From NCBI RefSeq assembly GCF_003369915.1, contig NW_022881603.1, forward strand, positions 52,783,271 to 52,847,270: a DNA stretch of 64,000 bases. The letters run 5' to 3'. A program made the position numbers and the translations under genes. This DNA is from Drosophila miranda (Eukaryota > Arthropoda > Insecta > Diptera > Drosophilidae). Below are positions 43,808-54,107 of the stretch, piece after piece. Under the pieces are notes generated by a model that was not told the origin of the DNA, searched no databases, and saw nothing but the letters and a program-made list of their open reading frames with translations. Numbering within the stretch: the first letter of the stretch is position 1; each line of letters starts with the position of its first letter.

Positions 43808-45713
43808 TGTAGTGGCCAGTGAAGCAAACCCAGATTAAATTCCCTAATAATTTCCCAGATATAAAGCAGATTCAAATCACGCGCCAACTTGATTAGTTCG
43901 GACACCAAGGCTTTAAAAACAGCTACTTCGAATATGGAGCTTTAATTGCTCGAATGTTCTTTTTCGTCTCTCGAGACCGAATTCCATGGAAGGGTCCCGT
44001 TAAAGCTCGTCTATGCCGCTTAAGCCGACAGCGACGGTGAACACGCGGATTAATTCCATTTTTCTCCCAAAACTCTTCGGTTGTGCCTGTGCCAATAGTG
44101 CCAAACTCTAGGGGAAGTTCACGTGTCCCTGTATTACATAATACATACCAAATTACATAACTGCAAGTCGGCGGAGAATCGACTAAAAAAGCAAGATCAA
44201 GCTATATTGTGTGGTGAAAGTGCAAAGTGCTACGTAGAGAAAAAGGAGGTGATTATAGAGGAAAGCAGGCTTGGTACATTCACTGAATTCCGAATCTATT
44301 ACAGAATCTCTTGGTCACTGGAGGTCTGCCGTGCTTTGTCGCTCTCACGCCTAACCCCCCCACGCAACCTCCAGTGTCTTATTTTTGGCCGCTTCGAATT
44401 ACCAGCGTTTCCGTTGTACGGACGATCTGTATCGACCTTTGAATGCCCTCTAATCGTATCTTGCGAGATGCAACTCAACATCCTTGATTCGGAATCGACA
44501 ACGCCTAGGAATTAAAGTGAAAATTTATGTCAGCTAAAATTGTGCAGAAGATGTGAATACAACATCAGGAATCGGAATCTAGGGTGACCTGTGTCGTGGA
44601 CAACATGTGATCATCGATTCGTGAGTACGAACATACCCGCGAAATGGCAGGGTATAGCAGCGGTGCAGCGTAATGAAAGGGAGAGCGTGATAGCTCACAC
44701 GCCAAGAGCGAGCTTTCGTTCGAAGAGAATTCGGACATATGCGTGCGTATGCACACACATATAAACGTGCATTAATTTGATCATCGACATTCTCTTTGCT
44801 TTGTCTTGTTCTTTTCTTTTGCTTACATTCTTGTGTTTGCACTTCAATTTAATTTGACTTTAAATGTAAAATCATATAAACATATACAGTTATATTAAGG
44901 AATATCTTTCCTATAGAATTAATTTCTTTATCATATGTCATAAGTCCTTTCCTAATCAACTCAATGTTCAGCCTTGATTCACTCTGGCAATGTCGGCCAA
45001 AATATCATTCTTTAATTCTTTACTATTTTTATATAATTAATATTGTTCCACAGCTACCGAAGCAGTTCATTGGGCCCAACGAGCTCGTCAAGGAAAGTGT
45101 TTGAATTTGGTAATGATCATTAGTTTCGTATTGAATGGAAATGTTGACCTTCGTGAGTAAAAAGGCTCAGTTTTGCTATGAATTGTATTTTATATTCTTA
45201 AGTTAATGAACCTTTTGTTATATATGAATCTTTTGAATCTTGATTAATAGAACTATTTTGAATTGACATGAATTTGGAATAAATAACAACCATTCTGTCT
45301 AAGTACATAATGCCAATGATGCATCGAGTGTAATAATGCCGAGGTAGTTACGTTAGGGGCCATGCCAACATCGTTCCACGCATTGCCGAAGGTAGGGAGG
45401 GTATAGAGGAACTAGTGATCTCCTACACCTAGGATCACTAAATTGAATACGCGACTACCGGATTCCTTCTCGCCATCTATGCCGACCGGGGATTGATTAC
45501 ATTTGTTTTTTTTTTGTTTTGATCAAAGTAGATTCTGTGTCAGTGCACTTAAATTTTTATAATATGGCGAGATCCAGGAAGTATAGGGATAGGAAAGACC
45601 CCGACCCCATCCGGCGAGCTGAGCCCAGAGCGCAGTATAGTGCACTAACCCCGATTCCCTTTCCTGCTGAGGCTGCATTGCCAACAAGATTTAACCAGCC
45701 CGTAGCCGTAACA
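43808..45713 (+). repeat. LTR of element 2 (inferred limits)
   Basis: The left limit is where HeT-A-like sequence ends (TGTAGTGGCC); the right limit is the CA 8 nt before the primer site. About 1.9 kb. No second copy is in the window, so limits are inferred. No gene inside; small frames show no domain. Confidence 0.5.
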
Positions 45714-45721
45714 TTATAAAA

Positions 45722-45739
45722 TGGCGCCCAACGTGGGGC
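45722..45739 (+). promoter_or_regulatory. Primer binding site, tRNA-Lys(CTT), element 2
   Basis: The same 18-nt tRNA-Lys complement as at 9030. Confidence 0.8.
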
Positions 45740-46324
45740 CCGAAGACGAAACGACGTGTTATAATCGGAAAAGTGTAGAAAAGATACGATTATTTCCAGA
45801 TGAGGATAATTCCGAACGGTTGGAGTAACCTTCGTGATTCACGGTTAAGCTCTGTTAATACATCCATTAGCCTGTTAATTAAAAAATTCGGTACATCGTG
45901 TTGACGTGTAGTCAGCTTTTGGAATGGAGGTTTCAATTCGACTGAGTAGGGATTGGTCTACCAAGAAATGACGGCGTGAACTGTATAGATGTCTGAAGAA
46001 AATATTTTAGTAGAATAAAGATGTTAGTGCCGTGTATCTGAGCTGTGGAATTTGCGATTGCAATTCAGGATTTTGTATTGATCGACCCAACCAGACGCAC
46101 GACCACTTTCAACTTTATAGGAACATGACTTGTTCGGTACTTGGAATGGCGGGTCTTAGAGAAACTTTAAGTTCCCGACGAGTATCAGACATAGTCTAAT
46201 AGGAACCTTTAATATCCATTTAATTCAATAATCATAGAGGCAGAAGAGAGGAGTTACACATCGATGTAGAATTGGCATTTGTGGAAAAGACAGAAAATAT
46301 TTTGCTGATTGAAGAAAAAAACGA
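45740..46324 (+). other. 5' leader of element 2
   Basis: Untranslated leader before the DINE-1-like insertion; no gene or clear structure seen. Confidence 0.4.
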
Positions 46325-47430
46325 GGGGGAACGTTGTGAGTTGCTGCGTACACCGCAACTCTACAGTTATACCCGATACTAAGTCAGTATGGCTCTGCTG
46401 CGGCAGACGCCGCTAATATTGAACCACACGACAAAGAGTGCGTGCGAGAGAGACAAAAAATCAGTCTAAGCGTGACGTCGGGCGCTGCGTGGCCACTGCA
46501 AATTGATTTCTTGCTTTTGGCTACAAAAATGATCCGATCTGATCCAGATTCAGCAATCTGATAGATATAGTCATTATCTATGATTCTGCGTTTTTAGTTT
46601 TCTCGAATGTGCAATATTGTGTATGCAACAGATTTTCGTCCTTTGTGGGGGCGGAAGGGGGTGGGGCGAAATTCTGAGATATACGTTTTATAGTGAGATC
46701 TAACAGAAGTGCGGATACCAAATTTGGTTACTCTAGCCTTAATAGTCTTTGAGATTTGTGGATGCCCCAGATTTTCGTCCTTTGCGGGGGCGGAAGGGGG
46801 TGTGGCGAAATTTTGACACGAAACGGTCAAGGTCCGATATCGCAGGAGTGTGGATACCAAATTTGGTTGCTCTGGCCCTTATAGGTTCTGAGATCCTTGA
46901 ACTCATATTTTGCAATTGGCAAAGCCGACCCTGAAACCTGTGTGTTAGAGAGAGACAGAGCGAGAAAGAATGAAATTGTTTTCTTGATTCTGGCTATAAT
47001 AATTATACGATCTGGTTGAGATTTTACACTCTAGAACATATAGTCATCCTCTACGATTCTGCGTTTTTGGTTTTATCGTATCTTTAAAAATGTGGATGCC
47101 ACAGATTTTCGTTCTTTGTGGGGGCGGAAGTGGACGGGGCGAAGTTTTGAAATATTTTTGTAGCAGTGACATACCACAGAAGTCTGGATACAAAACATCG
47201 TTGCTCTAGCTCTTATAGTCTTTGAGCACTAGGCGCTGAAGGGGACGGACGGACGGACGGACGGACGGACAGACGGACAGACAGACAGGGCTCAATCGAC
47301 TCGGCTATTGATGCTGATCAAGAATATATATTATGGGGTCGGAAACGATTCCTTCTGGACGTTACACACATCCACTTTTACCACAAATCTAATATACCCC
47401 AATACTCATTTTGAGTATCGGGTATAAAAA
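46325..47430. mobile_element. DINE-1/INE-1-like (Helitron-type) repeat
   Basis: TTATACCCGATACT (46367-46380) is an exact inverted copy of 47414-47427. A 5' palindrome GAGTTGC...GCAACTC, a GGAC/GACG microsatellite (about 47240-47290), the GATGCTGATCAAGAATATATATTATGGGGTCGGAAACG-type block and a 3' hairpin (47395-47427) are all characters of the Drosophila DINE-1 group. It contains three imperfect internal repeats of a CAGATTTTCGTCCTTTG block. No coding capacity; moved by Helitron proteins in trans. Confidence 0.7.
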
Positions 47431-47452
47431 GAAAAAAAAAATTAAGAGGAAA

Positions 47453-47586
47453 TATGGCCAGTAAAGATAATAGCTTTGAAACTGCATTAAATCAGCATGG
47501 CTATTGTCGCATTTGCCACGATAAACTTGAGAAAGATCAATTGTTTGCCACGACACCGTGTCAACATCAATTTCACCATTCCTGAT
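47453..47586 (+). pseudogene. gag: Gag N-terminus with truncated RING-H2 (element 2)
   Basis: 43 codons starting MASKDNSFETALNQHG. RING ligands C18, C21, C36, H38 and H41 with C-x2-C-x14-C-x-H-x2-H spacing identical to elements 1 and 3. The codon where the sixth ligand Cys is expected is TGA (47582-47584). The rest of Gag is deleted. Confidence 0.7.
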
Positions 47587-48845
47587 TGACCGAGATGCTT
47601 AAGAAACAGAATACTTCCTTAATATGGAATGAAACCGCAACCAATTCTTTTGAAGAATTGAAACGAAGATTAACATCAGCTCCAATTCTCAGAACTCCTG
47701 ATTTTTCTAAGAAATTCATCTTATTGTGTGATGCTAGTTCTTTTGGTCTCGGGTGCGTCCTAGCTCAAGAGAATGAAGAAGGCTTCGAAATGCCAATTGG
47801 ATACATGTTGGTTAAGTTATCCAAAACTCAACGGAATTATTCCGTTACAGAACTAGAATGTCTAGCAGTTATTAAGGGAATTAAGAAATTTCGAGCTTAC
47901 ATAGAAGGCCAGGAATTCTTAGTAATAACCGACCATGCAGCATTGCAGTGGTTGATGCGACAAAAGGATTTGTCTGGAAGGCTCGCGCGATGGGCTATAC
48001 AGTTACAGGGTTTTGATTTTCGCATTGAACACCGGAAGGATTCACAAAATGTTATTGCTGACACTCTGTCAAGGCAAAATGAATCGTCAGTAGATGAGTT
48101 TATAGATCTAGGGCCGATCATCGATTTAGAGTCCGAGCATTTCACTTCGTTGGAATATCTGAATTTAATTGAACGCATTCAGCAGAACCAAGAGAAACTT
48201 CCAGATTTAAAAATAACAGATGGCTATGTATACAAACGCACCGAAGCTTCGATTGGAGATTCTGAATCTGACCACCAGTCGTGGAAATTATGGGTACCCT
48301 CTGGCCTAGTCAGTAGTGTTATCAAACAAGCCCATGATTCTCCTAGCGCATCACATGGCGGGATGGGTATAACCGTTGAAAAACTTAAGAGATACCTGTT
48401 CTGGCCCAAGATGTTGGTTCAAATCCGAGAGTATGTGAATAATTGTGTCATTTGTAAACAGACCAAAAGTCCCAATATAGTATTACGACCACCATTGGGA
48501 AAGCCAATGCAATCAGAGAGACCGTTTCAACGACTCTACATGTATCTGTTAGGTCCATACCCTCGTTCAAAGGCAGGGAATATCGGATTATTAATAATCG
48601 TGGATCATTGTACAAAATTCCATTTCCTCTGTCCATTGAAACGATTCACTTCCGGAAAGATTTGCGAGTACTTAGAAAATTCCATTTTCTTTACGTTTGG
48701 AGTGCCGGAATCCATCTTAACGGACAATGGTTCTCAATTTCGATCAGGATTCTTTGAGGCTTTTCTAACTCGATTTTCAATTAAACATATTTGTACCGCT
48801 TTTTATTCGCCTCAAGCGAATGCAAGCGAGCGCTTAAACAGTTTA
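47586..48845 (+). pseudogene. pol: Pol fragment: RNase H and integrase (element 2)
   Basis: RNase H: LLCDASSFGLG, the Glu in VTELECLA, ITDHAALQWLM, IADTLSRQ. Integrase: zinc domain (HDSPSASHGG ... CVICKQTK), YLLGPYPRSKAGN (the first catalytic Asp of the core is replaced: MYLLGPY where element 1 has VDFLGPY), LTDNGSQF, and YSPQANASERLN. The missing Asp would abolish strand transfer. After ERLN the sequence switches to another element. Confidence 0.75.
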
Positions 48846-49432
48846 CGGCGCCATACACGCCGCAAGAGAATCCGACAGAGCGAACGAACAGAACGGTAAA
48901 GACCATGATAGCTCAGTTCACCGAGGGTGATCAAAGGTGTTGGGATGAAAAATGGCCGGAGCTGATGCTGGCCATGAATTCGGGAGTGTCGGATACAACG
49001 GGATATTCACCGGCGTTCGTGGTGCAAGGAAGGGAACCCCGGCTGCCAAAGGCCCTATATGACGAGGAGACGGTAGGCACGGGACAAGGCACAGAGACGC
49101 CGGATGAAAATGCGAAGAAATTAAAGGAGCTGTTTCAGTTGGTTCGACGCAACTTGGAAAGGGCAGCCCAGGATCAGGCCAGGCATTACAACCTGAGAAG
49201 AAGACCGTGGAGACCCAAAGTGGGAGAGGTCGTGTGGGCCAAACAGCACCACCTTTCCAATGCAGCGGAGGGATTCGCCGCGAAGCTGGCACCAAGGTAC
49301 GATGGGCCATACCAGATAGAGGACTTTATATCCCCGGTTATCTGCAACCTAAGAAAGGAGGGCGACAGGAAGAGAACGGCACACATACGAGATCTGAAAC
49401 CCCAACCCGAGGAGCGAGAGACACAGGGGTGA
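48841..49432 (+). pseudogene. Integrase C-terminal half (element 4)
   Basis: Starts KQFTAPYTPQENPTERTNRT, a second PQ-N-ER catalytic-Glu motif right after that of element 2. Then MLAMNSGVSDTTGYSPAFVVQGREPRLP, a GPY/F-like end LAPRYDGPYQIEDFISPVICNL and a charged tail ending at TGA 49430-49432. No break within the fragment. The fold upstream of the catalytic Glu is supplied by another element in another frame, so it is dead. Confidence 0.75.
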
Positions 49433-50690
49433 AGGAGAATGGCTGTAATAGGTCGCCCTAAAGGGTCACGCAGGACCAGGAACGGTAGAGTGCCACGCAG
49501 GACACTGGGGAAGGGTGCCGCGCAGGACACGCACGAGACTCGTCAGCACGCACTTAGTGCACTTAGATTAAAAAAAAAAGGCGAACAGGAAGACTGTGGT
49601 TGGAGAAATCTGAAAAAAAAGCGAAAATTAGTAAAAAGAAAGGAAAATAAAACGAGAAGAGGAAAAGCTCAGCAAACCTGAACAGGAAACGCATCACCCA
49701 AAGCTGTGAGGCGAATCCAAGGTCGGGGAGTGTAATCTCAGACAGCGGATGACCAGGAAAAACCCAGGGGCCAGGCTCACGCCTCAACGCGGACTCACGG
49801 GGCAACTACGAGCGTCGGGCCGGAACGACGGGTGCCGCTCATGCGTGGACTACCGGGCGAGGAGTCGGATGATCCTCGGGTCCGAGCCACTGTGTGAGGG
49901 AGACACCTGTCAAAAGAGTCCGGCCGGTGGCGCATAGGAGTTGCCCTGGGATGTGAGCCCAAGATTCCAGCCCGGGCGGAGGGTCGGAGGACCCATTGTT
50001 CACGAGCGGAATCGCGGCAAGCGGCCCGCATTGAGGGCAGAGGGCGAGCTGGAAAGGGAGAAAGGATTGAGTAAAAGTCATCCGGGTCGGGAGAACTCAC
50101 CCAGGCCAAGGAGGGTCCGAGCAGCACGGGATGAAGAAGACAGGTCGGCGGTGGCATGTAAGAATAAATAGCAATTTTTGTAACGATTAAAAGTAAATAA
50201 TTAGCAATCCATCAATCCATTAAATAGCAATTAAAATAAACAAGAATAAAGGGCTAAATAAAAGTTGTGAATAAGCAAAAATAAAAGGGGGGAATAAAAA
50301 GCAAAATAATCATGAACGGGTGGGTCCATCAAAGATGGAAAAGTTTTATCCATGAGCCAACAGAGAAACGCGGCGAGAACACAACAGTATCCAAAAAAAA
50401 GGGATAAGGCGAAATCGGATAGAGAGCGGAGAGCGCGACGGCACTCACACAACCAGGGGAAAGATGCCGTTAGAGAGCGCGGCCGGCAGAGAGACGAGGC
50501 TGAGGGCCATGAGTACAAACGCAACAACCGTTAGAACCAGGCGGGAGAGACCGAAACACGGAGCACCGGCACCGGTAGTGGGAACGATTGGCAATGCAAC
50601 GCGTGTATATAGGCGGGTGGAAAACGGAACAGCGAACACTTGAAGGTAATTATCACCAGAAAGAACGCAAGAAAAGCAGCAAGAAAAAAA
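49433..50690 (+). other. Region between pol and ORF3 of element 4
   Basis: 49440-49530 has CACGCAGGAC repeats. 49731-50160 is GC-rich without a convincing frame. 50161-50350 is A-rich. No gene seen. Confidence 0.4.
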
Positions 50691-51520
50691 ATGGAGATGA
50701 AACGCGGGCTCAACCACGAGGATGGCAGGAAGAAGATGGATGATATGAGGGCCTTCCTGGAGGAGCAACAGGCGATCGTGGGAGAAGGGGGCTATCGCGC
50801 CGGTACTTCTCGTCAGCGACGGGCGTCTCTGCTCTCGCGTAGCGACGAGGAGGATTGGTGCGATGGCTCCCAGTTCCTTCAACTGCTGGCCTCGCCGTTG
50901 GTGTCACCGGCGCCATCGGGGCACGACTCGGTGTCGCCGACGGTGTCATCGGATGAGGAGGAGAAGGACGACGACGAGGTCATATGCACCGACGGCCCGC
51001 GCGCGCCAACCGCTCAGGAGAAGGCCAGATGGAGACGGCAGCAAGGGGCGGAGCCGGAGACGAGGAATGGAAGGCCGCTGACCCTGCGCGACAAAATCGA
51101 GGCGGTGAGGCGGAGGTTTCAGGAGGCGACGCCGGAGGAGAAGCGCCGGATGCACCAAGTGCTGGAGAGGGCGCGGGCGATCAGGCGGCGGAGGGACGAG
51201 CGGATGGAGGCGCGGCGGCGACAGGCGGAAAGAACCGCCAGTACGGAGGAGCACGGCCAAGAGAGCGACGAGGCGCCGCCACCCCACCATTCCGGGTGGT
51301 GCTGCCGCCGATGCAGCCCCGGAACGACGAGGCGGAGACCGAGGGAACGCCGCCCCAGGCCACGGGCAAGCAGGCTACGAACCCAGAGGCCGAGTGGCAG
51401 CGGCGGCTGCAGCAGGCCGAGGAGGAGGAAGGCGAGCTGTGGCAACCTACGCCACCGGCCGAGGATGACGAGGGCCCCGAGAGGCGGCAGCCGCAGGCCG
51501 AGGAGGAGCAGCACCAGCAC

Positions 51521-51552
<32 letters not shown>

Positions 51553-52476
51553 GCAGCACCAGCAGCCGCATCAGCAGCAGCAGGGGCAGGAGCAGTGGCA
51601 GCAGCAACCACAGTGGAGGGGACCGGAGGCGGACCGTAATGGGACCGTATGTATCGCAGGAGGTGCGGACCGCCGAGCGCCAGGGGATGGTGTGGCACCA
51701 CCAGACCCTGCACATCACGTGGGCCGAGCGAAGCCCAGCCAGAGGCCGGCGCCCGGGTGTGGGAGGAGAGTCCACGCGGCAGCAACAACAGGCCCCCGCG
51801 GAGGAGGGACCCCGGACCCGCCCCCACGACCTCAGCGGCAGCAATGGCGACGGCGGAGGCAGCGATGCGGACTGCAGAAGAGGCGAAGGTGACAGCAGAG
51901 ACGCAGGCCGCGGAAATGGCGACGGCGGCCCAGACGGCGACGGCGGTCCCGACGGCGACGGCCGAAACAGCGGCAGCCACGGCGACGGCGTCGATGCGAA
52001 CGGCAGTGGAGGCGACGACGGCAGCAGGGACGCAGACCGCGGAAACGGCGACGGCGGTCCAGACAGCGACGGCCGAGGCAGCGGCAGAGGCGGCGACGGC
52101 GGCCGCGGAAACGGCGACGGCGGCGACAGCACCGACGGAGGTGGAACTCGAGGCGTGGGAGCGCGGACCGTGGGTGTGGCCCGCACCGGAGAGGTCGACG
52201 GCGGCCGAGCGCCCGGCTCTGAAGCGGCAGGCCTCCTGCCCGGAGCCCTGTGCAGGACCGAAGCGACCGGCTCTGCAACGGCAGAGCTCGGCACCAGCAG
52301 CCACGGTCCACTGGACGGCGATCCCGCGGGAGGAGTGGCCGGCGGCAGTGGTCCGCGCGCAGACCCAGATTCGCCTCGTGGGTAGGAGGGTGAAGAAGCT
52401 GGTGAGCGAGCGGGGTACCCGGTACCGCATTGCGATGTCGGCCACACGCACGGAGGTGTTCCGTGAACAAAAGTAA
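50691..52476 (+). pseudogene. ORF3 of element 4, unknown GC-rich protein
   Basis: A coding-like tract of about 590 codons spread over at least three frames. N-terminal part (frame from 50691): MEMKRGLNHEDGRKK, acidic stretch, then ATPEEKRRMHQVLERARAIRRRRDERMEARRRQ, a basic helix. Middle (frame ending 51892): EAEWQRRLQQAEEEEGELW and His/Gln repeats. C-terminal part (frame ending 52476): a long Ala/Thr/Glu repeat helix (ETQAAEMATAAQTATAV type) and a final RRVKKLVSERGTRYRIAM. No membrane segment or signal peptide, so not Env-like. It may be a displaced Gag-like protein. Frameshifts near 51250 and 51650-51800. Confidence 0.45.
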
Positions 52477-52831
52477 GGGGAAAAAAAAGGGTAAAGGAAA
52501 AAAAGAGCAAAAGGGAAAAAAAAAAAAGAAAAAAAACAAGGGCGAAACACGCGGGAAGAAAATGAATAAAGAGAAGACGAAAAAGAGAAAAGTGGAATAC
52601 TTACTGGGGAGAGATATCGAGTGGATCGCCTAAGCGCCCCTACACCTTATCGATAGGCGGGGATTCGGCCCCAGCCAGAAAATTGCAAGGGCTGGCAGCG
52701 CCGCCCGAGCAAAGGTGCCAGAGGGCGCCCGTGATCCCAGATGCAGTAAGGAGCGCGCGTAAAATGGGACCGTTTGAATGGGGAAAGCACACTCCGTCGC
52801 AAGGTCGCGGAAAACGGGAGTATTCCGCTGC

Positions 52832-52848
52832 GGGAAGAAAGAGGGGGG
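52832..52848 (+). promoter_or_regulatory. Polypurine tract of element 4
   Basis: GGGAAGAAAGAGGGGGG, 17 uninterrupted purines directly before TGTGAGG, the proposed start of the 3' LTR. Confidence 0.7.
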
Positions 52849-53725
52849 TGTGAGGAACCGCGGTTCCCACAGGCCGAATTCGACCAAGGCATAGCCGGAT
52901 AAAGGCGGTGGGACGGTCGGATAAAGGCTGATGGCCGGCTGGATAAGGCGAAGGTCAGCCCAGATACCCACGGATATCCGGGTGCGGCGAAGAGGACAAG
53001 GGCCCCGAGAGGAGAAGTGTCCCGCTCTCGGAGCAAGAGAAACGCGAAAGGCAGAGGAGACGGCGGGATCGGGCCGGCAGCGATCCGACGCATGACCAAA
53101 TACGGGCATGGGATCACGCCACCGTTACGAAGGCCGTGGAAACCAGGAGACGGCGATGGAAAACTACCAACGCCGAGCCGGGGCCCGTCAAGGGGCTATA
53201 AAAGGAGGCTGCGGCAACGAAGCGGGTCTCTTTTTCCGTAGAGAAGTGATCGCGCGCGCACGTTGAAACCCCGCCGAAACGAATAAGTAATACCCGGTAC
53301 GGTTCGAAGAAGTGCAGTGAAGTGAATAGCAACAGGAAGACAGGCCCCGCCTGCCCCCAGAGTGAGTCTAAGTTAAGAGGTGATCCACAGTTGCCGGCGG
53401 AAGCTAAGAGGGGAGTGCGAGACGTAGAGTGCGGATTTGCGTGGCGGGCCAAAGCAATAGCGGAGGTCAAACTGCCCCAATCAATAGCCTCAACGCTGCC
53501 ACACCCGACGAGAGCCCACGCGTGGTGGAGATCCATAGATAAGCTGAATTGTAGCATCTAGCCCTAAGTCCTAATATAAGTACGAATAAAGAGAGATTCG
53601 ATTAAAGAAAAGGAAGGTCTTATCATTTGTCGTTGGGGGCAACAATAAAAATACGTTGCGACGAATCGGCCGACCGCTGAGCGAGCCCAGCAAACTCAAG
53701 CGAACCAAGAAGCAGGTCCGTTACA
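52849..53725 (+). repeat. 3' LTR of element 4
   Basis: 877 bp, TGTGAG...GTTACA. Contains a 14-bp palindrome GGAACCGCGGTTCC near its start, TATAAAAGG at 53197-53205, and AATAAA near 53586 and 53646. HeT-A-like sequence resumes right after it. No other copy is available for comparison. Confidence 0.6.
53197..53205 (+). promoter_or_regulatory. TATA box in LTR of element 4
   Basis: TATAAAAGG about 370 bp into the LTR; transcription would start near 53228, making U3 about 380 bp and R-U5 about 500 bp. Confidence 0.6.
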
Positions 53726-54107
53726 GTGTTCCACCATGAACCTCGTCCGCCACTCTCATCTCGTCCACCCGCTCGAGAGGTTGTGATCGTCGGACGTGCC
53801 ATAACCGTTACGTGTCGTGTCGCTTTTGATTGACGTTTTTTCTGTGTTGCCCTGTTCTTTTTGTGGAGTCTGTTGTGTGCCGTGCCGTGCCGTGCCGCCC
53901 TTCCTCCACCACACCCATTACTATCTATGACAAACTTTTGTTCCCGTGCACGTCACAAACCAAAAAGAGATAACTGTGATAGACGAGAAAACAGAGAATA
54001 AAAGTGCCAATAAATACATTAAACACAAACACACACACACAAGAGACTTTTCAATTAAAAACAACAAACAGGCAACAGATCGCCAACACACAAACCAACA
54101 GCCAGCC

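Larger units (their letters stand above)
43808..48845 (+). mobile_element. LTR retrotransposon element 2 (Ulysses/Osvaldo-like), internally deleted
   Basis: LTR 43808-45713, primer site 45722-45739, leader with a DINE-1-like insertion, 43 codons of Gag, then a jump to the RNase H-integrase part of pol. Most of Gag, protease and RT are gone. The right end is a fusion to another element at about 48846, so no 3' LTR remains. It begins after AGTG, as element 3 does. Confidence 0.7.
48846..53725 (+). mobile_element. 3' part of a second-lineage Gypsy-type element (element 4)
   Basis: Integrase C-terminal half, a GC-rich third reading frame, a strong polypurine tract and a 3' LTR. Its composition (GC-rich coding region) and integrase motifs differ from elements 1-3. 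The 5' part is replaced by element 2. Confidence 0.65.

Noticed and set aside
45519..45719. 66-codon frame MARSRKYRDRKD before the element 2 primer site
   Set aside because: Lies in the LTR end, has no relative in elements 1 or 3 and no known domain.
47236..47292. CRISPR-like or satellite array
   Set aside because: It is the GGAC/GACG microsatellite of a DINE-1-like repeat; no spacers and no longer period.
49731..53725. A 4.0-kb LTR (TGTAAT...TTACA) that would contain ORF3 inside U3
   Set aside because: The ends match as an inverted repeat, but the purine tract before 49731 is weak, while 52832-52848 is a 17-nt polypurine tract before a TG with a TATA box and AATAAA at normal distances. The 877-bp LTR is the simpler reading.
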